A DNA stretch of 64,000 nt from Polynucleobacter sp. MWH-UH35A (GTDB lineage: Bacteria > Pseudomonadota > Gammaproteobacteria > Burkholderiales > Burkholderiaceae). Both the position numbers and the translations under genes were made by a program. The notes below the pieces were generated by a model. It searched no databases. It worked only from the letters and a program-made list of their open reading frames with translations, and was not told the origin of the DNA. Positions 27,065 through 35,888 of this stretch are shown here, piece by piece. Numbering within the stretch: the first letter of the stretch is position 1; each line of letters starts with the position of its first letter. The stretch spans positions 310,001 to 374,000 of the forward strand of contig NZ_CP061285.1 in NCBI RefSeq assembly GCF_018687075.1, written 5' to 3'.

Positions 27065-28162
27065 ATGAATATAAAAATAGCAATAGATGCAAGACATCTT
27101 AGTGAAGAACTAACTGGTATAGGGCGTTATGTGTATGAAATTATTTCTCGACTTATAAGAAATGGCGCTAATGTCGAATGGCATTTATATTCTCATAGAG
27201 AAATAATAGTTGGCAATTGGGATCATAGTAATGTTTATATTCATCATTGTCGAATAAAAAATAGAATTTTGAGAATGTTATGGGCACAATTTTATTTACC
27301 TATTTGTTTAAAAAGGGATAATATAAATATATTTTGGTCTCCCGCTCATAGGATTCCATTTTTTATTAATAGGTCAATCCGATGCGTTGTAACCATACAC
27401 GACTTTGTTTGGAAGTATTCACCCAAAACTATGAGGTTTTTAAGTAGATATTTGGATACGTTATTAATGCCTATGTCCATAAAAATTGCTAATAAGGTTA
27501 TTTGCGTCTCTAACTCTACTAAAAATGATATAGTCATTAATTACCCTAAATTTACTCCTAAGTTAATTACCATATATGAAGCCCCCACCATTTTATCTAG
27601 GTTAAAAATTACAAATTTATCTAAGGATCCATTTATTTTATTTGTAGGTACATTAGAGCCTAGAAAAAATCTTGAGAGACTCCTTGCGGCTTTTAAATTA
27701 TTAATTTCAAATTATGATGGGACATTAAAATTAAATTTAGTAGGTGGCAAAGGTTGGGGTAAAGTTAATATAGCGAATTTAATTATTGATATGGGTTTAA
27801 TTAACAATGTTAATGTTTTAGGCTATGTACGCGATGAAGAGCTATTTGATTTATATAGTAATGCTCTTTTTACGGCAATGCCTTCCTTATATGAGGGATT
27901 TGGATTGCCAATACTTGAGTCTTATTCTTGTGGAACCCCCGTTTTAACATCAAACAATTCTTCTATGCTAGAAATTGGCGGCTCTGCTGCCCATTTTGTA
28001 GATCCATATTCTATTAATAGTATAAAAGATGGCCTAGAAAAGCTTATCTATGATGTGGATTATTTAAATGCACTTAAATTAAATACCTACTTCGAGTCCT
28101 CTAAATATTCATGGGAAAAAGCTGCAGATGAGACTTTTATGTGCTTAATGTCCTCCGACTAA
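27065..28162 (+). CDS. Glycosyltransferase family 4 (mannosyltransferase-like)
   Basis: A 365-residue GT-B enzyme with the clear GT4 pattern: IAIDARHLSEELTGIGRYVYEII at the N terminus (TGIGRY loop), VVTIHDFVWKYSP, VSNSTKNDI, then FVGTLEPRKNLERLLAAFKLL (donor phosphate site R-K), VGGKGWGK, and SLYEGFGLPILESYSCGTPVLTSN with the E-x7-E motif. Relatives are often mannosyltransferases of O-antigen synthesis, but that is not proven by sequence. The gene is less AT-rich than those before it. Confidence 0.87.
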   Translation: MNIKIAIDARHLSEELTGIGRYVYEIISRLIRNGANVEWHLYSHREIIVGNWDHSNVYIHHCRIKNRILRMLWAQFYLPICLKRDNINIFWSPAHRIPFFINRSIRCVVTIHDFVWKYSPKTMRFLSRYLDTLLMPMSIKIANKVICVSNSTKNDIVINYPKFTPKLITIYEAPTILSRLKITNLSKDPFILFVGTLEPRKNLERLLAAFKLLISNYDGTLKLNLVGGKGWGKVNIANLIIDMGLINNVNVLGYVRDEELFDLYSNALFTAMPSLYEGFGLPILESYSCGTPVLTSNNSSMLEIGGSAAHFVDPYSINSIKDGLEKLIYDVDYLNALKLNTYFESSKYSWEKAADETFMCLMSSD

Positions 28163-28234
28163 TAATTATTCATGATTTATTTATATAAAACTCTTCTTTT
28201 AAATGGGCTCTAATGAGTTCAAAAGGTGCTATCA

Positions 28235-29182
28235 ATGAAAAGTTGTATTGTTTGTGGGTTTCCAATAATGCCTCTTTTGGTTGCCGAAGAAAGGATGCAT
28301 GGTCTTAAAGGGAATTTTAAATATAACCGCTGTTCTAATTGTGAATTAATCCAAATTCATGATATACCGGCTAATCTTGGGCAGTATTACATTAATTACT
28401 ATGGGAGATTACGACTCAATACTAGCAGTTTAATATTCAGTCTAAGGCGAATGAGATTTATGGCAAAGTTTTATGGACGCTATGGACTTGGAGCGATTAT
28501 TGAATATTTTCTTGAAGATAGCTTAGGAAGTACATACAGAAGATTGGGTTTAGATAAAAATTCTAGAATTTTAGATATTGGTTGTGCCGATGGTTTCTTG
28601 CCTTATATGCTGGCTGAGGCTGGATTCAAAAATGTTACTGGTATTGACCCCTACATTCAGTCTGATGCAACATATGAAAACGGTGCAAAAGTTTTTAAAA
28701 AGGAATTATGTGAATGTACGGATGGTATGTATGATGTGATTACTTTAAATCATGTATTTGAGCATCTCCCTGACCAATTGGAAACTTTGGTAGAAATAAA
28801 ACGTTTATTAAGTAATGGTGGCAAGTTAGTAATACGCATTCCAACATCAACATCAGATGCATTTGAAAAGTTTAATGCGCACTGGTATCAATTAGATGCA
28901 CCAAGACATCTGTATTTGCACAGTCATAAAAGCATTATTGAGCTTTTAAATAAGGCAGGATTTAAATCTATTGATTTATTTTGCGACTCGACAATATGGC
29001 AGTATTACTCAAGCGAATTGTATTTAAAAGACTATCCTTTTAATGTTCACATGAAAAAATATTTAATTAATATTCCTCGCCTTTTACTTACAGGTGGATT
29101 AAATAGGTATAAGAAAAAGGTTTTAGAAGTTAATGCCAAGCTTAGAGGCGACCAAATTGTAGTTGTAGCAATAAGGAAGTAG
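28235..29182 (+). CDS. SAM-dependent methyltransferase with N-terminal zinc-ribbon-like motif
   Basis: A 315-residue class I methyltransferase. SAM motif I is ILDIGCADGFLPYMLAEAGF near residue 115, followed by VTGIDPY and YDVITLNHVFEHLPD (motif IV with the EHL of the methyltransferase-11/12 group). The N terminus has CxxC (C4, C7) and CSNC (C33, C36), a four-cysteine metal-binding arrangement common in sugar C-methyltransferases of the TylC3/NovU type. It may methylate a nucleotide sugar or a glycan end. ATG 28235 is chosen because AAAAGG lies 8 nt upstream; GTG 28226 is the longer option. Confidence 0.78.
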   Translation: MKSCIVCGFPIMPLLVAEERMHGLKGNFKYNRCSNCELIQIHDIPANLGQYYINYYGRLRLNTSSLIFSLRRMRFMAKFYGRYGLGAIIEYFLEDSLGSTYRRLGLDKNSRILDIGCADGFLPYMLAEAGFKNVTGIDPYIQSDATYENGAKVFKKELCECTDGMYDVITLNHVFEHLPDQLETLVEIKRLLSNGGKLVIRIPTSTSDAFEKFNAHWYQLDAPRHLYLHSHKSIIELLNKAGFKSIDLFCDSTIWQYYSSELYLKDYPFNVHMKKYLINIPRLLLTGGLNRYKKKVLEVNAKLRGDQIVVVAIRK

Positions 29183-29532
29183 TTTTTTGAATATTCGAAA
29201 AATAAGCATTTATCTTTCAGCGGTATTGAGCGCTATATTACTTTTGTATGTGGTAATAATAGTCTTTGATATTTTTTTTCAATATGCAATCATCCAATAA
29301 TACATTCTAATTGAATCTACGTCATAAATTGCAGAATGCGCCGAAAGCAAAATAAAAAAGATGGAAAATAGAAAACCAAATTGGCGATTTGGCGAAAGAA
29401 ATTTGGAAGATTGCATTGTATTTTCTAATTGATTAAATATAAAAATTTTATAAATGTTATTATTAATAAAAATAATCGTACAATAATAAGTAGCTATACT
29501 ACATAGTAAAATAATATCAAACATATGTCACT
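29183..29532. other. 350-bp intergenic stretch with a possible single-helix ORF
   Basis: No clear gene. On the plus strand TTG 29187 opens 37 codons ending at TAA 29298-29300 that read as one transmembrane helix with a basic start (MNIRKISIYL, then SAVLSAILLLYVVIIVF). It could be the stub of a lost membrane gene or a tiny real protein. The rest is AT-rich with no recognisable coding pattern. The stretch marks the border between AT-rich island DNA and the GC-normal UDP-sugar genes that follow. The promoter for those genes should lie here. Confidence 0.35.
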
Positions 29533-30468
29533 ATGAACAAAATCCTCATCACTGGCGGCGCAGGCTTTTTAGGCTCACACCTGACCGAAAAACTCCTAAA
29601 AGAAGGTAATGATGTTTTGGTAGTGGATAACTACTTCACGGGCTCCAAAGAGAACTTGGCGCATCTATTGCCTAATCCACGCTTAGAACTCATGCGCCAT
29701 GATGTGACCTTCCCGCTCTATGTGGAAACCAATCAGATTTATAACTTGGCCTGCCCAGCCTCGCCTGTGCACTATCAGTATGACCCAGTGCAAACGACCA
29801 AGACTAGCGTGCATGGTGCAATCAATATGTTGGGTTTGGCTAAAAGAACCCGGGCGCGTATCTTGCAGGCATCAACGAGTGAAGTGTATGGTGATCCAGA
29901 AGTGCATCCACAGCCAGAAGAATATTGGGGGAAAGTCAATCCTATTGGGATTCGCTCTTGCTACGATGAAGGCAAGCGCTGTGCAGAGACCCTATTTTTC
30001 GATTACAACCGTCAGCACAATCTCGATATTAAAGTGGTGCGGATCTTTAATACCTATGGTCCTCGCATGCATCCCAATGATGGTCGGGTAGTTAGTAACT
30101 TTATTGTCCAAGCCTTGCAAGGCAAAGACATCACGATTTATGGTGATGGTCAGCAAACCAGAAGCTTTTGCTATGTCGATGACTTAATTGACGCTATGGT
30201 CAAAATGATGAACTCCGAAGAAGGTTTTACTGGGCCAGTCAATATTGGTAATCCAGGCGAGTTCACCATGCTGCAGCTTGCAGAAGCCGTTCTAAAGCTA
30301 TCAGGTAGTAAATCGAAAATCATTCATCAGCCGTTACCATCAGACGATCCAAAACAGCGTCAGCCTAACATTGAATTAGCAAAGGCGAAGCTCGGCTGGC
30401 AGCCCAAGGTTAATCTTGAAGACGGTCTAAAAGAGACCATTGCCTACTTTAAGAAGGTTGTGGGGTAA
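29533..30468 (+). CDS. UDP-glucuronate decarboxylase (UDP-xylose synthase)
   Basis: An extended SDR of 311 residues close to UXS enzymes, which convert UDP-glucuronate to UDP-xylose with bound NAD. The signatures are [61 protein letters not shown], and [15 protein letters not shown] (catalytic Y-x3-K). Downstream are [20 protein letters not shown] and [15 protein letters not shown], all hallmarks of this subfamily rather than of general epimerases. Codon usage and GC content match the window flanks, not the AT-rich block before it. UDP-glucuronate would come from the dehydrogenase encoded 28 bp downstream. Confidence 0.93.
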   Translation: MNKILITGGAGFLGSHLTEKLLKEGNDVLVVDNYFTGSKENLAHLLPNPRLELMRHDVTFPLYVETNQIYNLACPASPVHYQYDPVQTTKTSVHGAINMLGLAKRTRARILQASTSEVYGDPEVHPQPEEYWGKVNPIGIRSCYDEGKRCAETLFFDYNRQHNLDIKVVRIFNTYGPRMHPNDGRVVSNFIVQALQGKDITIYGDGQQTRSFCYVDDLIDAMVKMMNSEEGFTGPVNIGNPGEFTMLQLAEAVLKLSGSKSKIIHQPLPSDDPKQRQPNIELAKAKLGWQPKVNLEDGLKETIAYFKKVVG

Positions 30469-30496
30469 GTTAGTTTTTAAGAATTGAAAGTTTTTT

Positions 30497-31666
30497 ATGA
30501 AAATAGCAGTCGTTGGCACTGGTTATGTTGGCTTATCAAATGCCATATTACTCTCTCAAAATCATGAAATAGTTTCGTTGGATATTGACTTTAAGAGAGT
30601 AGAAAATCTCAATAAAAAAATATTACCCATTCACGATGAAGAAATGGCTCTTTTCTTGCGTGACAAGCCATTAAATTTGCGGGCAACTTTAGAAAAGAAT
30701 GATGCATATGATAATGCGCGATATGTCATTATTGCCACGCCAACCGATTATGACGAAGAAACAAATTACTTTAACACCAGCTCTATTGAATCTGTTGCTA
30801 AAGATGTCATGCACATTAATCCAACTGCGGTAATGGTGATTAAATCAACTATACCCGTCGGCTTTGTTGAGAGTTTGCGAGAAAAATTAAATTGCCAGAA
30901 TATTATTTTCTCACCAGAATTTTTACGTGAAGGTAAGGCTCTGCATGACAATTTATATCCATCTAGAATTGTTGTGGGGGAGCGCTCCGAGCGAGCTGAG
31001 ATATTTGCAAATCTATTAAAAGAGGGTGCTCTCAAAAAAGATATTCCGACTTTGTTTACTGGACCCACGGAGGCGGAGGCGATTAAATTATTTGCTAATA
31101 CCTATCTAGCGATGCGTGTGGCGTATTTTAATGAAATTGATACCTATGCCTCTATTCATCATTTAGATCCACGAGAAATTATTGAGGGTGTAGGGTTAGA
31201 TCCTAGAGTTGGTAAGCACTATAACAATCCGTCCTTTGGTTATGGCGGTTATTGCTTACCAAAAGATACCAAGCAGTTATTGGCTAACTATGATGCCGTG
31301 CCGCAGAATTTAATTCAGGCCATTGTTAGTGCAAATTCAACTCGTAAAGATTTTGTAGCGAGTGAAATTCTTAAAAAGAAGCCTGAGGTAGTAGGTATCT
31401 ACCGCTTGGTTATGAAGGCTGGTTCAGATAATTGGCGTGCTTCGAGTATTCAGGGAATTATGAAGCGAATAAAGGCCAGGGGAATTAAAGTTATTATTTA
31501 TGAACCTATGTTTACTGAGGACAATTTTTTTAACTCAAAAGTTATTTCTGATATCGAGCGGTTTAAGAATGAATCGGATTTAATTATTACTAATCGTATT
31601 AGTCCAGAGCTCGATGATGTGTCTAGCAAAGTATATACAAGAGATCTATTTGGCGTTGATTCATAG
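30497..31666 (+). CDS. ugd: UDP-glucose 6-dehydrogenase
   Basis: A 389-residue protein, the length of the short Ugd type found in E. coli. [20 protein letters not shown] is the NAD-binding start, [16 protein letters not shown] and [14 protein letters not shown] follow, and [19 protein letters not shown] carries the catalytic cysteine. The enzyme oxidises UDP-glucose twice to UDP-glucuronate. Placed directly after UDP-xylose synthase, it makes a two-step supply of UDP-GlcA and UDP-Xyl for the glycan. Composition is slightly more AT-rich than that of the decarboxylase. Confidence 0.94.
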   Translation: MKIAVVGTGYVGLSNAILLSQNHEIVSLDIDFKRVENLNKKILPIHDEEMALFLRDKPLNLRATLEKNDAYDNARYVIIATPTDYDEETNYFNTSSIESVAKDVMHINPTAVMVIKSTIPVGFVESLREKLNCQNIIFSPEFLREGKALHDNLYPSRIVVGERSERAEIFANLLKEGALKKDIPTLFTGPTEAEAIKLFANTYLAMRVAYFNEIDTYASIHHLDPREIIEGVGLDPRVGKHYNNPSFGYGGYCLPKDTKQLLANYDAVPQNLIQAIVSANSTRKDFVASEILKKKPEVVGIYRLVMKAGSDNWRASSIQGIMKRIKARGIKVIIYEPMFTEDNFFNSKVISDIERFKNESDLIITNRISPELDDVSSKVYTRDLFGVDS

Positions 31667-32030
31667 GTGGATTTAACTTGTGTCAATGTCAAGTTTTTAT
31701 GTCTTATGTTTAAGTAAGTAATTCACAAAAAAGATATTTGACACAATGATTTCTAAGGCTGTTTCATGGGGATTTCTTCAAAGAGGTGCCTGGCAACTTT
31801 AAGTCTCGCTTTGCTTCTATCGCAAAAGAAAAATATCATAGACCTAAATAGTATGCCAGCATGGTATGTGAGTCTTAATATGAATGGTTTATCTTAACTG
31901 CTTACAATTGTCTGATGGAGGCCATCCAAAGTTTCTAGGGGATTAAATTAGTCAAGATCCCTCCTGATGAATATTTGGGTATAACGAGCTTACAGTGCAG
32001 ATTTTTAATTCAATATTGGATAAATGGGTA
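31667..32030. other. 364-bp stretch with gene debris
   Basis: No intact gene. Several short pieces in different frames look like protein-coding remnants. Examples are FKEVPGNFKSRFASIAKEKY-type sequence ending at TAG near 31850, a VSWGFLQRGAW piece in another frame over the same bases, and IKLVKIPPDEYLGITS before 31990. GC is higher than in the AT-rich island. The pieces do not add up to one frame, which suggests a decayed gene. I do not recognise its family. The GTG at 31995 would extend the next gene by 12 residues into this stretch. Confidence 0.3.
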
Positions 32031-32822
32031 ATGAATAATTCAAATAAAGATTTTGCGATTTTAGTTTTATCTTGTGATAGGTACGCTGATTTGTGGGGGG
32101 CATTTTATTCGCTATTTTTTAATGCTCTAGGTCTGGATAAGTATCGCATTTATCATGGTTCAAATACAGTTAAATGCTCTGATGATCGTGTAGTGAATTT
32201 ATTGTCGGGCAAAGATGAAAATTGGAGTACTAGCTATATAAAAATACTTAATCAGATTCCTGAGGAATCACTTTTTGTCATTTTAGAGGATGTATTTATT
32301 GAGGGTGTTATTGATATTGAAAAATTTAAAAAATGCATCCAATTGATGAGGCTAAATCACGTTAGACATATAAAATATTTTCCTAATCCTCGGGGGGATA
32401 GTGGTGTGGATGAAATAGATTTTTTAAGTGCCTATAATAAGGGTGCACCTTACAGGGTTACTGTTTGTGGATTTTGGAATAAAAAAACCCTACTAGAATT
32501 ACTTATACCCGGGGAAAATCCATGGAATTTTGAAATTAACGGCTCTTATAGGTCGTCTTATTCTGATGGTTACTACTGCCTTAAGGACCCATTATTTAGT
32601 TTTAAGAATATGGTTGAAAAGGGTATGTGGATTCGCAAATCGATAAAATGGGCTATGCAAAAAAATATAGTCTTAGATTATAAAAAAAGACCCCATATGA
32701 GTATATTGACAACAATTTTTTCTAATATAAAGATGCTTTATTTCAACTTTATTTTAAAAATAAATTGGCGCTTGCGACTGAAAATTATAAATTTATTTAA
32801 AAAATTGCTAGCCGTTTATTAA
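32031..32822 (+). CDS. Unknown protein, probable GT-A-type glycosyltransferase; paralogue of the gene at 24803
   Basis: A 263-residue protein sharing block after block with the protein at 24803-25579: FAILVLSCDRYADLWGAFYS, ENWSTSYIKILNQI, SLFVILEDVFI, GAPYRVTVCGFWNKKTLLELL, ENPWNFEINGSYRSSY, and a basic hydrophobic C terminus (WRLRLKIINLFKKLLAVY versus WKYRLYFTNIFRKLFGTY). ATG 32031 is preferred over GTG 31995 because it aligns with the start of the paralogue. It is the last gene of the glycan locus and is AT-rich, unlike ugd before it, so it may have arrived or been duplicated separately. Confidence 0.55.
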   Translation: MNNSNKDFAILVLSCDRYADLWGAFYSLFFNALGLDKYRIYHGSNTVKCSDDRVVNLLSGKDENWSTSYIKILNQIPEESLFVILEDVFIEGVIDIEKFKKCIQLMRLNHVRHIKYFPNPRGDSGVDEIDFLSAYNKGAPYRVTVCGFWNKKTLLELLIPGENPWNFEINGSYRSSYSDGYYCLKDPLFSFKNMVEKGMWIRKSIKWAMQKNIVLDYKKRPHMSILTTIFSNIKMLYFNFILKINWRLRLKIINLFKKLLAVY

Positions 32823-32965
32823 TTAAAAGATATAAATAATAACCAGCATATTTTTCTAAAATCTATTAGAGTACTACTCATCCTTTTTTCTTAGTTTTTA
32901 AACTAAATCTGCCCTTAAGAAATATTTAATTGATTCTTATGTTCGGGGGGGTGGGGGCTAATTGA

Positions 32966-32981
32966 GGGAGTGGGGACTCCC
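32966..32981 (-). terminator. Short hairpin at the 3' end of the ChaA-like gene
   Basis: GGGAGT (32966-32971) and ACTCCC (32976-32981) form a 6-bp stem with a four-base loop immediately beyond the minus-strand stop codon. No clear T-run follows on the minus strand, so an intrinsic terminator is only possible. The neighbouring genes converge here, where a terminator would be expected. Confidence 0.3.
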
Positions 32982-34010
32982 TTACGGCACCAAACTCAAG
33001 AAAAGATACTCAAAGAAAATAATCAGATGAACTACACCTTGCAGTAGTGTAGTTCGGCCTATTGCAAGGGTTAAGGCACCAATAAAGAAGGTGAGGTACA
33101 TTAGCGTCATATTGAGATCGCTAATGCCTAGGCTCAGTGGCAGCTGAAAGTAAATGGCAATCGCCGCAATGACTGGAATGGATAAGCCAATGCTGGCCAA
33201 GGCCGATCCAAGAGCAAGATTCAAACTACTTTGCAGGCGATTGGCTTTGGCCGCTCGCACGGCAGCATAGCCCTCGGGCAATAACACCAACATTGCAATG
33301 GCAATACCTACAATGGTTTTGGGTGCGCCAGCGGCCTTCACTCCAGCTTCAATGGCTGGGCTGAGAAGTTCAGCAAGACCAACAACAATAACAAGCGAGA
33401 CAATAAGCAATGCTGCGCTCACAACCGTTTTTAGATTGCTAGGCCTCGGAGCGTGAAAGTTAATATCCGTTTTCTTTTCTTCTGCTTTGGGTAAGTAGTA
33501 GTCTCGATGGCTGACAGTTTGGAAGAATAAAAAAGCGGCATACAAAGCAAATGAAGCAATCCCAGCAAAAGCCAATTGGCTTTTAGTAAAGTCGGGTCCT
33601 GGTGTGCTGATAGTCACGGTGGGCATTACCAAAATAAATGTGGCCAATGCGGTTAAAACCGCCAGGGCAGAATTAGTTCCCTCATTACGAAAAGACATCT
33701 CATGATGATGTAGCCCGCCAATAAAAATACATAGGCCAATAACGCCATTGATAACGATCATCACGGTAGCAAATACGGCATCCCTAGCAATGAATTGAGA
33801 GCCATCATGGCCACTAAGCATCATAGAAATAATGAGAGATACTTCAATAATGGTGACGCTGATCGCCAATACTAGTGCCCCATAGGGCTCACCCGTTTTA
33901 TGGGCAACAACTTCAGCATGATGTACTGCTGAGAGCACGCCGCCAATCAAGGCTACTGCCATGAGGGCAATAAACCAGGTTTGGCTGGCAAGAGAATGAA
34001 GAAGCTCCAT
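32982..34010 (-). CDS. chaA: Calcium/cation-proton antiporter, ChaA family
   Basis: A 342-residue inner-membrane protein with about eleven helices and the two-fold repeat of the CaCA superfamily: GEPYGALVLAISVTIIEVSLIIS in the first half and LLPEGYAAVRAAKANRLQSSLNLALGSALASIGLSIP in the second. The glutamates in these repeats are the ion-binding residues of the family. ChaA exchanges Ca2+, Na+ or K+ for protons. It is a single gene facing the end of the glycan locus. The 97-bp gap upstream is shared with the divergent cbiX-like gene. Confidence 0.88.
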   Translation of the reverse strand: MELLHSLASQTWFIALMAVALIGGVLSAVHHAEVVAHKTGEPYGALVLAISVTIIEVSLIISMMLSGHDGSQFIARDAVFATVMIVINGVIGLCIFIGGLHHHEMSFRNEGTNSALAVLTALATFILVMPTVTISTPGPDFTKSQLAFAGIASFALYAAFLFFQTVSHRDYYLPKAEEKKTDINFHAPRPSNLKTVVSAALLIVSLVIVVGLAELLSPAIEAGVKAAGAPKTIVGIAIAMLVLLPEGYAAVRAAKANRLQSSLNLALGSALASIGLSIPVIAAIAIYFQLPLSLGISDLNMTLMYLTFFIGALTLAIGRTTLLQGVVHLIIFFEYLFLSLVP

Positions 34011-34107
34011 GAATAGGCCTTATAGGTACGCTTTTAAGAAATTAAGGTTAAGCTTACACATTAACTAATAAACAAATTTATTGATTATGAGAGTTTATAA
34101 GTAATTT

Positions 34108-34470
34108 ATGAGGGCAATCATTCTTTTTGGCCACGGTGCTCGAGATGTACGCTGGCGTGAGCCTTTTGATCGTTTGATAGGACTGTGGCGTGCTCAGCAT
34201 GCTGGTACTCCTGTCGAGCTTGCTTTCTTAGAAATGATGCAGCCTTCGTTAGAAGAGGCTGTGGCTGCATTGGCTGGTGGTGGGGCTACTCAAATTATCG
34301 TAGTGCCCGTATTCTTTGGTCAGGGCGGTCACCTGCGAAATGATTTCCCAGCATTGCTGGAAGAATGCCGGGGAAAGTTCCCTGGCGTGGAGTTAAGCGC
34401 TACGCCTGCCGTTGGTGAGGATTTGGCTGTCTTGCAAGCGATTATCGACTTCGGAGCCAGAGCTCTCTAG
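34108..34470 (+). CDS. cbiX: Sirohydrochlorin chelatase-type protein, CbiX/SirB family
   Basis: A 120-residue single-domain chelatase: AIILFGHGARDVRW carries the metal-binding histidine, VELAFLEMMQPSLEEA is the second family motif, and IIVVPVFFGQGGHLRNDFP carries the second histidine. Small CbiX proteins insert Fe2+ or Co2+ into sirohydrochlorin, here most likely the last step of siroheme synthesis for the sulfite reductase encoded nearby. Its last 78 bp overlap the 3' end of cobA on the opposite strand. Confidence 0.85.
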   Translation: MRAIILFGHGARDVRWREPFDRLIGLWRAQHAGTPVELAFLEMMQPSLEEAVAALAGGGATQIIVVPVFFGQGGHLRNDFPALLEECRGKFPGVELSATPAVGEDLAVLQAIIDFGARAL

Positions 34471-35277
34471 CCTCTCGTCTAAGTTTTCGTTTGGGCATTC
34501 GCTTGCTTGGATTTTGCTTCTTAGAGCTTCCCCAATCATGATGAGCGCAGGCGAGCTGCTATCAAACCATTGATCCGCTCTGCCTGCGGCCAAATCTCCT
34601 AAGGTGCTGGTCCACAAGCGCTCACGTGGCGTACTAACTGCTTCTAATATATGCACAGGTGTATCTGGGTGATGCTGATTTACTCCCCTAGTGCTTTGCT
34701 CAATTAGCTGTTGCGCAATTCGGGCTGCATCCTTGCGACCCATGTAGTAAACCAGGGTATCCGCACTCGGGTTGGGGATTGGCTGACCCATGGAGACGTT
34801 CTCTGTGCCCTGAGCCAGGGTAATGAATGCCACACTACGCGATACACCACGCAGCGTTAATGATTGCTGAATGCTGGCTGCACCAGCAAGAGCGGCAGTA
34901 ATTCCAGGCACAACCTCAACTTCAATCCCAGCATCCTTAAGGCTCTGAATCTCTTCATCAGCTCTGCCAAAGAGCATCGGATCACCACCTTTGAGGCGAA
35001 CGATTGCTTGATGCTTCTGGGCGGCATCTACTAAACGCTTGTTAATGAACTGCTGCGCTGAAGAAAGTTTGCCGCAGCGTTTACCAACGGCTACTTGAAT
35101 AGCTTGCGGGCAAAGTTTTAGCATCCCTGGATCAACTAAGGCATCGTAGAAAACAATGTCAGCCTTCTCTAGAAGTTTGGCACCACGAACCGTAATAAGG
35201 TCCACTGCTCCTGGCCCAGCACCAACCAAATACACTTTACCAAGTGAATTGGTCTTGCTGTAAGAGATCTTGGCCAT
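34393..35277 (-). CDS. cobA: Uroporphyrinogen-III C-methyltransferase (SUMT)
   Basis: A 294-residue enzyme that methylates uroporphyrinogen III twice to give precorrin-2. VYLVGAGPGAVDLITVRGAKLLEKADIVFYDALV is the classic N terminus, and IVRLKGGDPMLFGRADEE, VVPGITAALAGAASI and YYMGRKDAARIA follow. There is no fused CysG dehydrogenase domain. The last ~36 residues (from about IQASECPNENLDE) are polar, go beyond the usual family end and are antisense to the 3' end of cbiX, so they are probably a non-conserved tail. It is the third gene of the cysI operon. Confidence 0.92.
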   Translation of the reverse strand: MAKISYSKTNSLGKVYLVGAGPGAVDLITVRGAKLLEKADIVFYDALVDPGMLKLCPQAIQVAVGKRCGKLSSAQQFINKRLVDAAQKHQAIVRLKGGDPMLFGRADEEIQSLKDAGIEVEVVPGITAALAGAASIQQSLTLRGVSRSVAFITLAQGTENVSMGQPIPNPSADTLVYYMGRKDAARIAQQLIEQSTRGVNQHHPDTPVHILEAVSTPRERLWTSTLGDLAAGRADQWFDSSSPALIMIGEALRSKIQASECPNENLDERLESSGSEVDNRLQDSQILTNGRRSA

Positions 35278-35309
35278 GTTTGTTATTGAGCTTGATTGAT
35301 TACAAGTGC

Positions 35310-35888
35310 TTAAGGTTGTACGGGCAGTCCGTATGTGGTTCTTAACCCGCGCCAGCTGTTTTGTGTCGTTACACTAAACAAATCAAATTGCTTCAAAGCG
35401 ACTTCGAGATTTTGATCAGGGCGTAGGGCAAAACTATCAAACCCAACACGAGCACCTTGTAATAGCTGGTCAATCAGAACATCACCAATGGCACGGATCT
35501 CACCTTGCCATTGGAAGCGGTCTCTGAGTAAGGCAGCAGTACTAAAGCTTCTACCATCTCTAAAGATCGGGAAATGTGCTGCCACTAATGGCCACACTGT
35601 TTTACCTGCTTCAATGACATCAGCGTGCTTAAGAATGTCATCATCGGTAGCAAACCACACACCAATTTGTCCGTTCTTGGCTTTGGCAGTGACATCAGCC
35701 TCATGGTGGTGCTCGAGCCACCAAGTAAATGGCACCAATACTTTATGAGCACCATGCTCTAAATCCGGCAAGCCACCTTCATCCTGACTGCCACTCCACA
35801 CTTGCCATTCATTTGGGGCTAGAGCAGGTTTGTCATTTTTTGGAAAATGCAGAATTTCTGAATGGGAAGCTATATTCAATTGACTCAT
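35310..35888 (-). CDS. DUF934 protein associated with sulfite reductase
   Basis: A 192-residue protein of the DUF934 family, recognised by its place directly behind cysI and by the FPIFRDGRSFSTAALLRDRFQWQGEIRAIGDVLIDQL segment, the most conserved part of the family. Members accompany CysI in proteobacteria that lack CysJ, so a role in sulfite reduction such as electron delivery has been proposed. The start ATG overlaps the cysI stop by 4 nt (ATGA). No cofactor motif is evident. Confidence 0.85.
   Translation of the reverse strand: MSQLNIASHSEILHFPKNDKPALAPNEWQVWSGSQDEGGLPDLEHGAHKVLVPFTWWLEHHHEADVTAKAKNGQIGVWFATDDDILKHADVIEAGKTVWPLVAAHFPIFRDGRSFSTAALLRDRFQWQGEIRAIGDVLIDQLLQGARVGFDSFALRPDQNLEVALKQFDLFSVTTQNSWRGLRTTYGLPVQP

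Noticed and set aside
29279..29524. An 81-residue minus-strand frame with hydrophobic stretches
   Set aside because: AT-rich non-coding DNA gives such frames by chance; it lacks a ribosome site and consistent codon pattern.
29720..30091. A 123-residue plus-strand frame
   Set aside because: Out-of-frame overlap with the UDP-xylose synthase gene, whose motifs are complete.
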